DNA of 64,000 nucleotides, from the NCBI RefSeq assembly GCF_001424985.1, contig NZ_LMDA01000027.1, positions 102,054 to 166,053 of the forward strand. The letters run 5' to 3'. The position numbers and the translations under genes were made by a program. This DNA comes from Rhizobium sp. Root1212. Lineage in GTDB: Bacteria > Pseudomonadota > Alphaproteobacteria > Rhizobiales > Rhizobiaceae. Shown in pieces: positions 56,460 through 64,000 of the stretch (the stretch's first letter is position 1; every line of letters begins with the position of its first letter). Below the pieces are notes generated by a model that was not told where the DNA came from, ran no database searches, and saw only the letters and a list, made by a program, of their open reading frames with translations.

Positions 56460-57107
56460 TAGGCGGCGGCCGCTGTCAGATCCGCAAGGCTGGACATAAT
56501 ACAGAAGCGGCACGACACACGGCTGAGGCCGAACTGGCGATAGGCGGGCTGCGGTTCGATGCCCCAGGCGCCCAGCGAGGCGAAGACGTCCGCCTCCGAC
56601 CAGTCGAGGATAGGCCGCCAAGTTCATATTCGCTCACCGAGCTTATGGTCCATGATCGCGGCGCGGGCGCGCTGGGGGCTTTGTTCGCGCCGGACGCCGG
56701 TCACATTAATGATCGGCAGTCGCTGAACCGGCGTTTGAGTTCCGCATGAATTTTCGAAGTCTTGAGCTCGGACGTGCAAAACCGCATCGTCGGCGTGCTC
56801 CAGCAAGGGACAAGCGTCACCGTGCTGAGGTTTTCGTAGCGCGCGACGTTCGATCGCAAACGGCTTTCCCAGCGGTCCATCAGCCCTCCTTGGTTGCGGT
56901 GGACGACAATGAGCTCGGCGCCGAGGCGATCGGATAGTTGCTTGCAGGTCGGGAGCGAACCCGCCCATTCCACCGAACCGAGGTCGGCATGGATCAGCAG
57001 GCGCGGGCCGGAATGTCCGATCCGATCGAGATACTCGAAGGTCGCCATGGCTGCGGCCTGGTTGTCCTTGCCGCCCGAAACCCCGATGGCGACGGCCGCG
57101 CCTTGAG
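56460..57107 (-). pseudogene. PAPS-reductase/adenine-nucleotide alpha-hydrolase family protein, broken
   Basis: Minus strand. VAIGVSGGKDNQAAAMATFEYLDRIGHSG at the 5' side has the SGGKD P-loop of the PP-loop superfamily. It continues RLLIHADLGSVEWAGSLPTCKQLSDRLGAELIVVHR... to KIHAELKRRFSDCRSL. A frameshift near 56705 leads to INVTGVRREQSPQRARAAIMDHKLGERI, then TGA, then TWRPILDWSEADVFASLGAWGIEPQPAYRQFGLSRVSCRFCIMSS, ending near 56460. The 5' end is cut by the IS5-type remnant at about 57107. Confidence 0.78.
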
Positions 57108-57394
57108 ATGTGTGGTGTCGATCATGATGCGCTCGGACCTGGAACCTTCACCGGCCAGTGCCGCGAAGATGCGGTCGAACACACTAAAGCGGCTCCAGCG
57201 AATGAAGCGGTTGTAAAGCGTCTTGTGCGGCCCCTAATCCTTGGGTGCATCCTTCTATTGAAGGCCATACTTGATGACATAGACGATGCCGCTGACGAGA
57301 CGGCGATCATCAACTCGGGGAACACGATGCGCCAAGGGAAAATGCGGCGCGATCCGAGCCATCTGGCGCTCGCTCACCAGAAAAAATCACTCAT
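57107..57394 (-). pseudogene. IS5-family (IS427-type) transposase orfA fragment
   Basis: From the ATG at 57394: SDFFW, a TGA, then VSERQMARIAPHFPLAHRVPRVDDRRLVSGIVYVIKYGLQ, TAG where Trp is expected, KDAPKD, TAG, GPHKTLYNRFIRWSRFSVFDRIFAALAGEGSRSERIMIDTTHLKA. It stops abruptly at about 57107, where the PAPS-reductase-like sequence begins. Three stops and a truncation. Confidence 0.8.
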
Positions 57395-57529
57395 CTCGCT
57401 CTCCTTCTAGAAACGTGAATCACATCTCATGTCAAATTAATAGCTCCTGAGCCTAGGATGGAGACCCAAACAATAGCCTGATTCTACTGGCATTTCTTCT
57501 CTTTCATTGAGTCGAGGAGGATCAAGGCT

Positions 57530-57616
57530 ATGACGGAGTCATTGTTCTGGCTTTCAGATGAGGCGTGGAAAACACTTGAAACACATCTGCGAAGAACCAG
57601 CGCGGTGTGCCTTTGA
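57530..57616 (+). pseudogene. IS5-family transposase, short N-terminal fragment
   Basis: ATG at 57530 after GAGGAGGATC: TESLFWLSDEAWKTLETHLRR, the usual first 20-25 residues of another IS5-type transposase, followed by TSAVCL and a stop. The remainder is gone. The rest of 57394-57856 is AT-rich and shows no gene. Confidence 0.65.
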
Positions 57617-57856
57617 AAGTTCACTGGCAGGCAACAGTCAAAAGAGATAAGAGAATTTTTCACCTCTGCGAGATAGAACTCGCCCTTAGATATGCCAATC
57701 CGAAATGAGGCCATAAGCGATTATCGATTGCTCCCACGGACTGAAGGACGTTCAAAATAAAGAGAAAATCATTAAATTGCGACAAACAACAACGTAAATT
57801 TCTTCAGATACATTCTGAAAAAGGTAATTAATTATTAATATTTACCAGGAAAGTAA

Positions 57857-58975
57857 ATGACAAAAACGCTTAATATACTTGGAATTCGAGGAATACCAGC
57901 TGCTCATGGCGGTTTTGAAAGCTTTGTTCAAAATTTCGCTCCTTTCATGCATAATAAGGGATGGGCCGTCGTTGTCTATTGTCAACACGATTCTCGTGAT
58001 CCAAATACTCCAAAGTCAGGAAGTGAAGACATTTGGCAAGGTATACGGCGTGTTCATATTAGTGTTCCCGGTTCTGGACCATTATCAACTATCCTTTTTG
58101 ATTTAAAAGCTACGTTAAACGTACTAAACCGGCCAGGAATAGACTTAGTATTAGGATACAACACTGCGATATTCATAATCCTACAACGAATTTTTCGGCG
58201 GACCGTGCTCATTAATATGGATGGGATAGAATGGCATAGAAGAAAGTGGGGCCGATATGCAAAGGTTTGGTTTTGGGCAAACGAATGGCTTGGGCTGAAA
58301 CTAGCAAGCGTGCCCATTGCTGATCATCCGGAAATTGCAAAGCATCTATACAAAAGAGGCTGCAAAGAATCAATTGTCATCCCGTATGGCGCTCACAGAG
58401 TAACAGATGCAAACAAAGATTTGATCGCACAGTACAATTTGGCGCCACGTGACTATTTCATTTCGATAGCTAGGATCGAGCCTGAAAATTCATTACTCGA
58501 AATAGTTCAAGCGTATACGAAATCAGGAGTCGCTGAAAAACTTATTATCCTTGGGAATTTTTCTCCAGAACAGAATCAATACCATCGAGCGATCCAGAAG
58601 GCGGCAAATTCCAATGTGGTATTCTTGGGCGCAATATATGAAATTGAGACAGTCCAATCGTTGCGATTTCATAGCTTGGCTTATATCCATGGGCACCAAG
58701 TTGGGGGGACAAATCCATCTTTGGTTGAGGCCCTTGGTGCGGGGAACATAATAATTGCCCACGACAACAAATTCAATCGTTGGACTGCGGGACGTCACCA
58801 TCTCTACTTTAGCAACATAATTGAATGCGCGGAGGCGATTATTAAAGTAACAGCGGATGTAGAATTAAGAAATTCTGCCCATAAGGAAAGCCTAAAACTG
58901 CACGATATCAGGTATCGCTTCGAGATAATTCATTCGGAATATTTATCAGTGATATCAAATTCGTCGGGTCTCTAA
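57857..58975 (+). CDS. Glycosyltransferase with DUF1972 N-terminal domain (rhamnosyltransferase-like)
   Basis: 372 residues, ATG at 57857 with CAGGAAAG upstream. LNILGIRGIPAAHGGFESFVQNFAPFM is the DUF1972 opening found in WsaP/RgpA-like transferases. NMDGIEWHRRKWG near 120, IPYGAHRV near 180, ISIARIEPENSLLEIVQAY near 208. The C-terminal donor motif is GHQVGGTNPSLVEALGAGNIIIAHDNKFNRW near 285-315. GT-B fold, cytoplasmic. Clearly AT-rich, with rare codons (ATA, AGA) compared with the GC-rich DNA on both sides, so probably acquired. First of a three-gene polysaccharide cassette. Confidence 0.88.
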   Translation: MTKTLNILGIRGIPAAHGGFESFVQNFAPFMHNKGWAVVVYCQHDSRDPNTPKSGSEDIWQGIRRVHISVPGSGPLSTILFDLKATLNVLNRPGIDLVLGYNTAIFIILQRIFRRTVLINMDGIEWHRRKWGRYAKVWFWANEWLGLKLASVPIADHPEIAKHLYKRGCKESIVIPYGAHRVTDANKDLIAQYNLAPRDYFISIARIEPENSLLEIVQAYTKSGVAEKLIILGNFSPEQNQYHRAIQKAANSNVVFLGAIYEIETVQSLRFHSLAYIHGHQVGGTNPSLVEALGAGNIIIAHDNKFNRWTAGRHHLYFSNIIECAEAIIKVTADVELRNSAHKESLKLHDIRYRFEIIHSEYLSVISNSSGL

Positions 58976-59055
58976 CTATGTGATCAGTGTCTGAGAAGCT
59001 CTGTATATGTAGTAAATTTCGTCAGCGCAGAATTGCCTGAACAGGGACAACAAAG

Positions 59056-60309
59056 ATGGATTTGTTAATCGAAAATAGACGTGCGAGTGAAACACGAATC
59101 GATCGAAATATATACTTAGCGGTTGTTTCCTTTATATTGCTTGCTCCAATAGCATCGGGGCTTCGGGGGTTTTCCAGCGGCTTTGGCCGGCTGGGAATCG
59201 GAGCGACAGATTTAATCTTCATTACAACATTTCTTATGTGTTTTCTTCGACGAACGAAATCGATTATACTATATTTAATTATTTATATGTTGATATATTC
59301 TTTTGTTGTGGCGGTCGCTGCGCAGCCTTACCCAGATCTGTTCGTCGCGTATCAGGGCATTAGGAAATCTCTCATGTGGCTAATGGCTATCTTTATAGGG
59401 TCTGTATTGTCAATCGAGTATAGAAGCAAGATATTATTCTGGGTTTTAGTTTCCTGTACAATAGTCTGCGCATATGGAGTTAAGCAATATTTTGCGATCG
59501 GGGAATTTGATCAGCAACTTTTGGCAGCCCAGTCGGCGTCCGAGTACGCGAACAAGATCTCCGGCGCAACTCGTGCGACGTCCGTGTTGTCGTCTGGATT
59601 TCATTTGGGGATGGCCGGATGTTTGGTGATCGCAATTATTCTTTTCGACGAAAGGCCAAATACTATCTTCAGATGTGTTCTCCTTGGCATAGCCGCATTT
59701 GCAATCTACGCGTCCTTGACTAGGACGTTCTTGATTATTTCGCTAATGTTGCTGATCGGAAAATTAGTCGGTCGAAATTTGCCAAGAGTATATTATATTT
59801 CCGTCTTTGTTGTTCTGATTATTTTATTATGCGCCTGTTTTGATCTTGATGTGCTGGGGGGAATTATCGACGCCGTGCTGGATGATTCACGATTTTTAAA
59901 TAGAGGAGAAAGTTATGTGCAGTTCCTGGAGTTCATGAAGGCCTCTCCGAGTGCCCTTCTATTGGGTTTTGGGCCTGGCTCAGCAGGTAGTACTCTCGGG
60001 ACTGACTTCATCGATATTGGGGCGGCATGGATTGAGCCACACAATATATTTCTCAAATATACATTCGAATTTGGAGCGATTGTTACAATTATTTTGGTGA
60101 TATTAATCACACAGACTGTTTTAAAAGACCGCACGGGTAAGGGGCTTGTGAGCTTATCTTCCTCTCTCCTATTTATTGTGACTGTTTCAGGGCTAACAAT
60201 AACGTCGGTAGAGGCTTGGCCAATTACATTGTATATTGGTTTTATTATTGGGTGTTCTGTGCCCTTTAATTCGTCCTTACAGTTCTCGGGATCAGTTGAT
60301 AATGGCTAG
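59056..60309 (+). CDS. wzy: O-antigen polymerase-like (Wzy/ligase family) membrane protein
   Basis: 417 residues, ATG at 59056. About 10-11 hydrophobic segments (YLAVVSFILLAPIASGLRG, IILYLIIYMLIYSFVVAVAA, LMWLMAIFIGSVL, and others). A larger extracytoplasmic loop near 285-320 with RFLNRGESYVQFLEFMKASPSALLLGFGPGS and WIEPHNIFLKYTFEFG, whose His/Glu and Pro-His-Asn pattern is typical of Wzy_C/O-antigen ligase proteins. It would polymerise or ligate repeat units in the periplasm. It has the AT-rich composition of its neighbours and overlaps the next gene by 8 bases. Confidence 0.85.
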   Translation: MDLLIENRRASETRIDRNIYLAVVSFILLAPIASGLRGFSSGFGRLGIGATDLIFITTFLMCFLRRTKSIILYLIIYMLIYSFVVAVAAQPYPDLFVAYQGIRKSLMWLMAIFIGSVLSIEYRSKILFWVLVSCTIVCAYGVKQYFAIGEFDQQLLAAQSASEYANKISGATRATSVLSSGFHLGMAGCLVIAIILFDERPNTIFRCVLLGIAAFAIYASLTRTFLIISLMLLIGKLVGRNLPRVYYISVFVVLIILLCACFDLDVLGGIIDAVLDDSRFLNRGESYVQFLEFMKASPSALLLGFGPGSAGSTLGTDFIDIGAAWIEPHNIFLKYTFEFGAIVTIILVILITQTVLKDRTGKGLVSLSSSLLFIVTVSGLTITSVEAWPITLYIGFIIGCSVPFNSSLQFSGSVDNG

Positions 60310-61312
60310 GGTTTCGTTGATTTGTGGGTTCTATAATCGACCTCATCTTGTAAAAAGAACGTTGACCGGATTAATGGAGCAGAGTTTCGATGACGTCGAA
60401 TTTATTATATTTGACGATCGTTCTACCGATAATACTTTGTCGATGATAAACGACTTCGTGGCCGCAAGCGGAGACACTCGGTTTCGCGTGGTTGCACATG
60501 AGTGCAATATGGGTTTAACCAGAGGACTAATTCAAGCGATAGCATCCTCAAAATCAGAATATGTCGCCATCCATGACGCCGGCGACTACTCACTCCCTCA
60601 GCGCCTGGAGCGACAAGTAGAATCATTGGACAGGAACCCAAACGTTGGCGTAGTTGGGACCCACTACGTAAATTATATCGAGCGAAACGGAATTGTTCGC
60701 GTACGGCGCCCGAACGCAAATGAAGCAGATCTAACTTCAATAATTCGCGATCCTTGCTTTACACATGGGGAGGTGATGTTTCGTCGAAAAATGTATGAGG
60801 ATGTTGGGGGATATAGGCCGTTTTTTAAATATTCCCAGGATAACGATCTTTGGCTTCGAATGATAAAACAGTGCCAATTTCTTACTGTTCCGGAGGTTTT
60901 GTACATCCGATGTATCGATTTCGATGGCATATCATATAGCTCGGACAGCTTCGCAAGGCAGTCTGCATATTTTATTCTGGGAAAGTATGCTGCACAGGAC
61001 AATCAACTTGATCAACGTCTTGATGCCATCAGCACACAGGTAGATGTGTTCGAATTCGTATCCAAAATGCATCCGCATGTTCAAAAAGTGATTATCCGTG
61101 GAGCCCTCCGTGCGCTTGCATTCGGTTCGCGAGATGGAGCTACGAAGATTGCCGAAAGCCACATCGCAGACTCAACTTCGAGAGCCGCTATATGCGCACT
61201 TTCCTGGGTTCTTGGGTTTCCCTTAATCGCTAAAGGAAGCATCGCCGGGAGGAAGATATTTACGCCTCGCAAGGTACGCCGCTATATAGACGTGATGCTT
61301 TTGCGAACGTGA
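60302..61312 (+). CDS. Glycosyltransferase family 2 (GT-A)
   Basis: 336 residues from the ATG at 60302, overlapping the polymerase stop. VSLICGFYNRPHLVKRTLTGLMEQSFDDVEFIIFDDRSTDNTL at the N-terminus (UDP-binding Asp), VAIHDAGDYSLPQRLERQ near 90 (DxG/DxD site), EVMFRRKMYEDVGGYRP near 155, and FKYSQDNDLWLRMIKQ with the catalytic acid near 175. The C-terminal 90 residues are unassigned. AT-rich, with the same codon style as the two genes before it. Last gene of the cassette. No terminator recognised before the IS1-type element. Confidence 0.88.
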   Translation: MARVSLICGFYNRPHLVKRTLTGLMEQSFDDVEFIIFDDRSTDNTLSMINDFVAASGDTRFRVVAHECNMGLTRGLIQAIASSKSEYVAIHDAGDYSLPQRLERQVESLDRNPNVGVVGTHYVNYIERNGIVRVRRPNANEADLTSIIRDPCFTHGEVMFRRKMYEDVGGYRPFFKYSQDNDLWLRMIKQCQFLTVPEVLYIRCIDFDGISYSSDSFARQSAYFILGKYAAQDNQLDQRLDAISTQVDVFEFVSKMHPHVQKVIIRGALRALAFGSRDGATKIAESHIADSTSRAAICALSWVLGFPLIAKGSIAGRKIFTPRKVRRYIDVMLLRT

Positions 61313-61396
61313 TTATATTGTGGGCATCCGGTCATTGGGGCTTCAGGGGTTTATTTACCGGTGAACTTGCGCCGTTGGGACCTTGGTAATCCCCCC

Positions 61397-61404
61397 CCGC
61401 AAGT
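61397..61404. repeat. Left target-site duplication of the IS1-type element
   Basis: CCGCAAGT immediately outside the left end at 61405. The same 8 bases follow the right end at 62191-62198. Confidence 0.75.
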
Positions 61405-62190
61405 GGCAGTGTTCACGTTTGACTCGTGATGAGATGCCTGTTGAAGAACAGGTTCAACGTGATGTCGAGCATATGATGGGTCTTTGAGAAACGCTTGGAC
61501 CGGCGGTTGAAGCGGGCGAGATTATCCCTGATCGAGGAATTGGATGCCTCGATCAGATGGGTTTGCGCCTTGGTTTCGGTATGCGGTTCGCTGACGTCAT
61601 GGCGCTCGAAGGCCAACCGGTAGCAGGAATTGGCATCGGTATAGATATGGCTGATGTTTCCGACCGCCTGTTTTGCCAGTTGATAGATGGCAATCGCACG
61701 CCGGACGCCTTTGTCACCGATATGATAGGCAATCACCCGGCCAAGCCTGCGGCTGAACGCCGTCCAGATGACAGCGCGCTGCTGTTTTTTTGAACGAATG
61801 TATAGATTTCGTCCATCTCGATGACATCGGGTGGATTGTCGGCGGCAGGCTTTGCTTCGCCAAGACGGCGCTGAATGCTGTCGTGTTCCTTGCGTATCCA
61901 GCGCAAGACGCCGGCAGGAGAGGCGCCGACAAAGCGGGCAATCTTGCGAATGCCGACATTGTTCAAATACATGTCGATGGCCTGTGCTTTCGTTTCAGCG
62001 ATGAATTTCGGCGCCCGGTCGGTGCACCAGCGGCCGCAGGTCCGGCAGCGATATCGTTGAGCCCCGAGTTTGAAGCCGGCCTTGCGCAAATCCTGGCCGT
62101 GACAGCGTGGGCATTCCATATCGGCATCCTCCCCAAATCACTCAAATCTACGGAAGTAGAATCGCAAAGGGGGCAGTTGTAAACACTGCC
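61405..62190 (-). mobile_element. IS1-family insertion sequence, apparently complete
   Basis: 786 bp, close to the 768 bp of IS1. Terminal inverted repeats GGCAGTGTTCAC (61405-61416) and, reversed, GGCAGTGTTTAC (62179-62190). Flanked by an 8-bp direct repeat CCGCAAGT, as expected of IS1 (8-9 bp). It encodes a two-frame transposase on the minus strand with the A AAA AAC slippery heptamer. Probably a recent and potentially active insertion. Confidence 0.82.
61413..62119 (-). CDS. IS1-family transposase (InsA-InsB') made by -1 frameshifting
   Basis: First frame from the ATG at 62119: ECPRCHGQDLRKAGFKLGAQRYRCRTCGRWC, a zinc-finger with four Cys, then the HTH ARFVGASPAGVLRWIR and VIEMDEIYTFVQK, holding the first catalytic Asp. 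At about 61793 the minus strand has A AAA AAC. Slipping back one base gives KKQQRAVIWTAFSRRLGRVIAYHIGDKGVRRA..., with YTDANSCYRLAF and HLIEASNSSIRDNLARFNRRSKRFSK in the second frame, which ends at 61413. Without the shift only a 128-residue InsA-like product is made. Confidence 0.82.
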
Positions 62191-62198
62191 CCGCAAGT
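62191..62198. repeat. Right target-site duplication of the IS1-type element
   Basis: CCGCAAGT, matching 61397-61404. Confidence 0.75.
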
Positions 62199-62316
62199 TT
62201 GCAGACGTCAACATAGGATTTTGCTGATCTGAACCTGATCTAAACCCTTCAAACTGGACCGATGTTGGTTAGAGTTTTCCGTTGATTTTTCCTGGCTGGG
62301 AAAAGAACGGAAGACG

Positions 62317-62525
62317 ATGAATGTATCGCAGTTTTCGGACGCGCAGAAGGCGTTCATTCTGAAGCAGGGCGATGAAGGGGTGACAGTTGCGGAAATCTGC
62401 CGCAAGGCGGGATTAGCCAGGCGACCTGCTTCAATTGGAAAAAGAAATATGCCGGTGTGTTGCCGCCAGAGATGAGGAAGCTGAAGCTGCTCGAGGACGA
62501 GAATTCGCGCTTGAAGAGACGGTGC
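62317..62525 (+). pseudogene. IS3-family orfA (HTH subunit), broken
   Basis: ATG at 62317: NVSQFSDAQKAFILKQGDEGVTVAEICRKAG, then a one-base shift near 62410 and ISQATCFNWKKKYAGVLPPEMRKLKLLEDENSRLKR. This is the typical HTH plus leucine zipper of IS3 orfA. At about 62525 the sequence turns into IS21 IstA. Confidence 0.75.
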
Positions 62526-62529
62526 GCCA

Positions 62530-63640
62530 AATACTGCGATCCGATGAGATTGACTTTTCCTACGAGCGAGAACGCCAGCCATTGCCGAAGACCGGGGCTT
62601 GGAAGGCCGAGATCGAGCGCTTTCTGGCCGCGAACGAAGGCAAGCCCTCTCGTGAACGGCTGACGCTGATCCGGATTTACGAAGAGCTTCGGGCGCTGGG
62701 TTAAGACGGCAGCTACGATGCGATCCGGCGCTATGCGAAGGGATGGTCGAAGGATTGAGGGGCCGTGACAACCGAAGCCTACGTGCCGCTCTACTACGCG
62801 CCCGGCGAAGCCTACCAGTTCGACTGGAGCCACAAGATCGTCCTGATCCAGGGGTAACGACGACGGTGAAGGTCGCCCATGTCCGACTCTGCCACAGCCG
62901 GATGATGTTCGCGCGGGCCTATATGCGTGAGAGCCAGGAGATGGTGTTCGACGCGCATGACAAGGCCTTCGACTTCTTCCGTAGCACCTGCACGCGCGGT
63001 ATCTACGACAACATGAAGACGGCGGTGGAGGCCGTCTTCATCGGCAAGGAACGGCTCTACAATCGTCGCTTCCTGTAGATGTGCAGCCATTATCTCGTCC
63101 ATCCCGTAGCTTGCACGCCTGCATCCGGCTGGGAGAAAGGACAGGTCGAGAACCAGGTCGGCCTCGTGCGGGAACGCTTCTTCACACCACGCCTGAGGGT
63201 CAAAAGCCTGGAGGAACTGAATGTCTGGCTGCTCGACAAATGCATTGCCTATGCCAAGGCTCATAGCCATCCCGACCAGACGGGACAGACGATCTGGCAG
63301 ATGTTCGAAGCCGAGCGAGGCAGCCTCGTGCACTATGCGGGGCCGTTCGACGGCTTCCATTGCGTGCCAGCGTCAGTATCTAACACCTGGACCGTCCGCT
63401 TCGACAACAACAAATACTCGGTTCCATCGACGGCCGTTGGCCGCCCTGTCGAGGTTCATGCCTATGCGGATCGGATCGTCATCAAGCAAGATGGGGTGAC
63501 GGTCGCCGAACATCGGCGCAGCTTTGGCGTGGCGAGACCGTCTACAATCCCTGGCACTATGTGCCTGTCCTCGCTCGCAAACCCGGTGCCTTGCGCAACG
63601 GCGCTCCCTTCCGCGAATGGGTTTTGCCAGTCGCGATGGA
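62530..63640 (+). pseudogene. IS21-family IstA transposase, decayed
   Basis: SDEIDFSYERERQPLPKTGAWKAEIERFLAANEGKPSRERLTLIRIYEELRALG, then TAA at 62702. Pieces in other frames: TEAYVPLYYAPGEAYQFDWSHKIVLIQG (DDE start), VKVAHVRLCHSRMMFARAYMRESQEMVFDAHDKAFDFF..., TAG at 63076, then MCSHYLVHPVACTPASGWEKGQVENQVGLVRERFF and PASVSNTWTVRFDNNKYSVPSTAVGRPVEVHAYADRI. The end is WHYVPVLARKPGALRNGAPFREWVLP, about 63640. Several stops and shifts. No IstB follows. Confidence 0.82.
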
Positions 63641-63649
63641 GACCCGACG

Positions 63650-64000
63650 CCCGGAGATCGATGTGTCGGGGATTGCCGCCAGGCATTCGCGCGTCACGTC
63701 ATCGGCGATATTGAGCACGCGAAACCTCCTTGCGCAGGCAAACTGGTCGTGGACGAAATTCAGCGACCAGCGGGCATTGGCCTTCGCTTCGACTAGGATC
63801 GGCGCACGCGTGCCGACGGCACGCCGTCTGGCTTTCCGCTTGCGGACCGACAGCCCTTCCTCGCAGTAGAGCCGGTAGATGCGATTGACCCCGGAAGGCT
63901 CCCCATCTCGCCAAAGCAGAATGAACAGCCATCGGTAGCCGAAACGTCGTCGCTCATTGGCCAGATCGCGCCCTGATCGGCAGATGCCAGGCCGATCTTC
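63650..64000 (-). pseudogene. IS3-family orfB (transposase) fragment, runs off the window
   Basis: One minus-strand frame is open from 64000 to about 63650: DLANERRRFGYRWLFILLWRDGEPSGVNRIYRLYCEEGLSVRKRKARRRAVGTRAPILVEAKANARWSLNFVHDQFACARRFRVLNIADDVTRECLAAIPDTSISGRR. This is the IS3 OrfB core up to the first catalytic Asp. Beyond SISGRR the sequence no longer matches and meets the IS21 remnant. The 5' part lies beyond the window edge. Confidence 0.75.

Noticed and set aside
61391..61398. A run of eight C before the IS1-type element
   Set aside because: Part of it overlaps the target duplication; the rest is most simply target sequence.

Overview
The window looks like DNA from a rhizobial alphaproteobacterium (Rhizobium/Agrobacterium/Sinorhizobium type). 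This is inferred from the high GC content, the ExoF-like exporter, DUF982, the LuxR-type regulators, and remnants of a rhizobial-plasmid ParB / strawberry-notch / PAPS-reductase-like gene block. I see no tRNA, rRNA or CRISPR.

Region 1 (about 0.3-25.4 kb) is a surface or exopolysaccharide locus. It holds a WecG/TagA transferase, a WecC-type dehydrogenase and a WecB-type epimerase. It also holds a Wzz-like chain-length protein with a separate tyrosine-kinase-like ATPase, and two glycosyltransferases. A tightly overlapping plus-strand operon (12.3-17.8 kb) encodes an N-acetyltransferase, a Gfo/Idh oxidoreductase, two DegT aminotransferases, a second acyltransferase and an NAD-dependent epimerase; it fits synthesis of N-acylated amino- or uronic-acid nucleotide sugars. 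A convergent minus-strand operon (24.1-17.8 kb) runs exoF-like, rfbA, rfbC, rfbB, rfbD, wzx and supplies dTDP-6-deoxyhexose plus export and flipping. The rfbC product lacks the canonical catalytic histidine. Two related LuxR-type regulators with unusual receiver domains lie at 9.2-10.0 and 24.6-25.4 kb.

Region 2 (25.4-34.9 kb) is a minus-strand type I secretion operon. It contains a very large secreted protein (N,N-dimethylformamidase-like domain plus three DUF4082 modules), a CobW/ZigA-type GTPase, a 98-residue unknown protein, an ABC exporter and an HlyD-type adaptor.

Region 3 (35.1-42.2 kb) is the most interesting part. A cyclase-domain/AAA/TPR regulator is followed by YcaO, TfuA, a HExxH metalloprotease and a 172-residue protein with a C-x-C-x-C cluster. 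This looks like an uncharacterised thioamide or RiPP-type peptide/protein modification cassette.

Region 4 (42.2-51.8 kb) carries three RTX (Ca-binding repeat) proteins, one with an integrin-like VWA domain, all likely clients of a type I exporter. It also has a Tat-signal Hint-domain protein, a DUF982 protein and small proteins.

Region 5 (51.8-57.6 kb) is a gene graveyard. It contains IS630, ISNCY and two IS5 remnants, and decayed pieces of ParB, strawberry-notch, DUF2493, DUF6884-like and PAPS-reductase-like plasmid genes. Several are fused by deletion.

Region 6 (57.8-61.3 kb) is a clearly AT-rich glycosyltransferase / Wzy-like polymerase / glycosyltransferase cassette, probably acquired horizontally. 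It ends near an apparently complete IS1-family element (61405-62190) with an 8-bp target duplication. Decayed, nested IS3/IS21 remnants run to the window edge.
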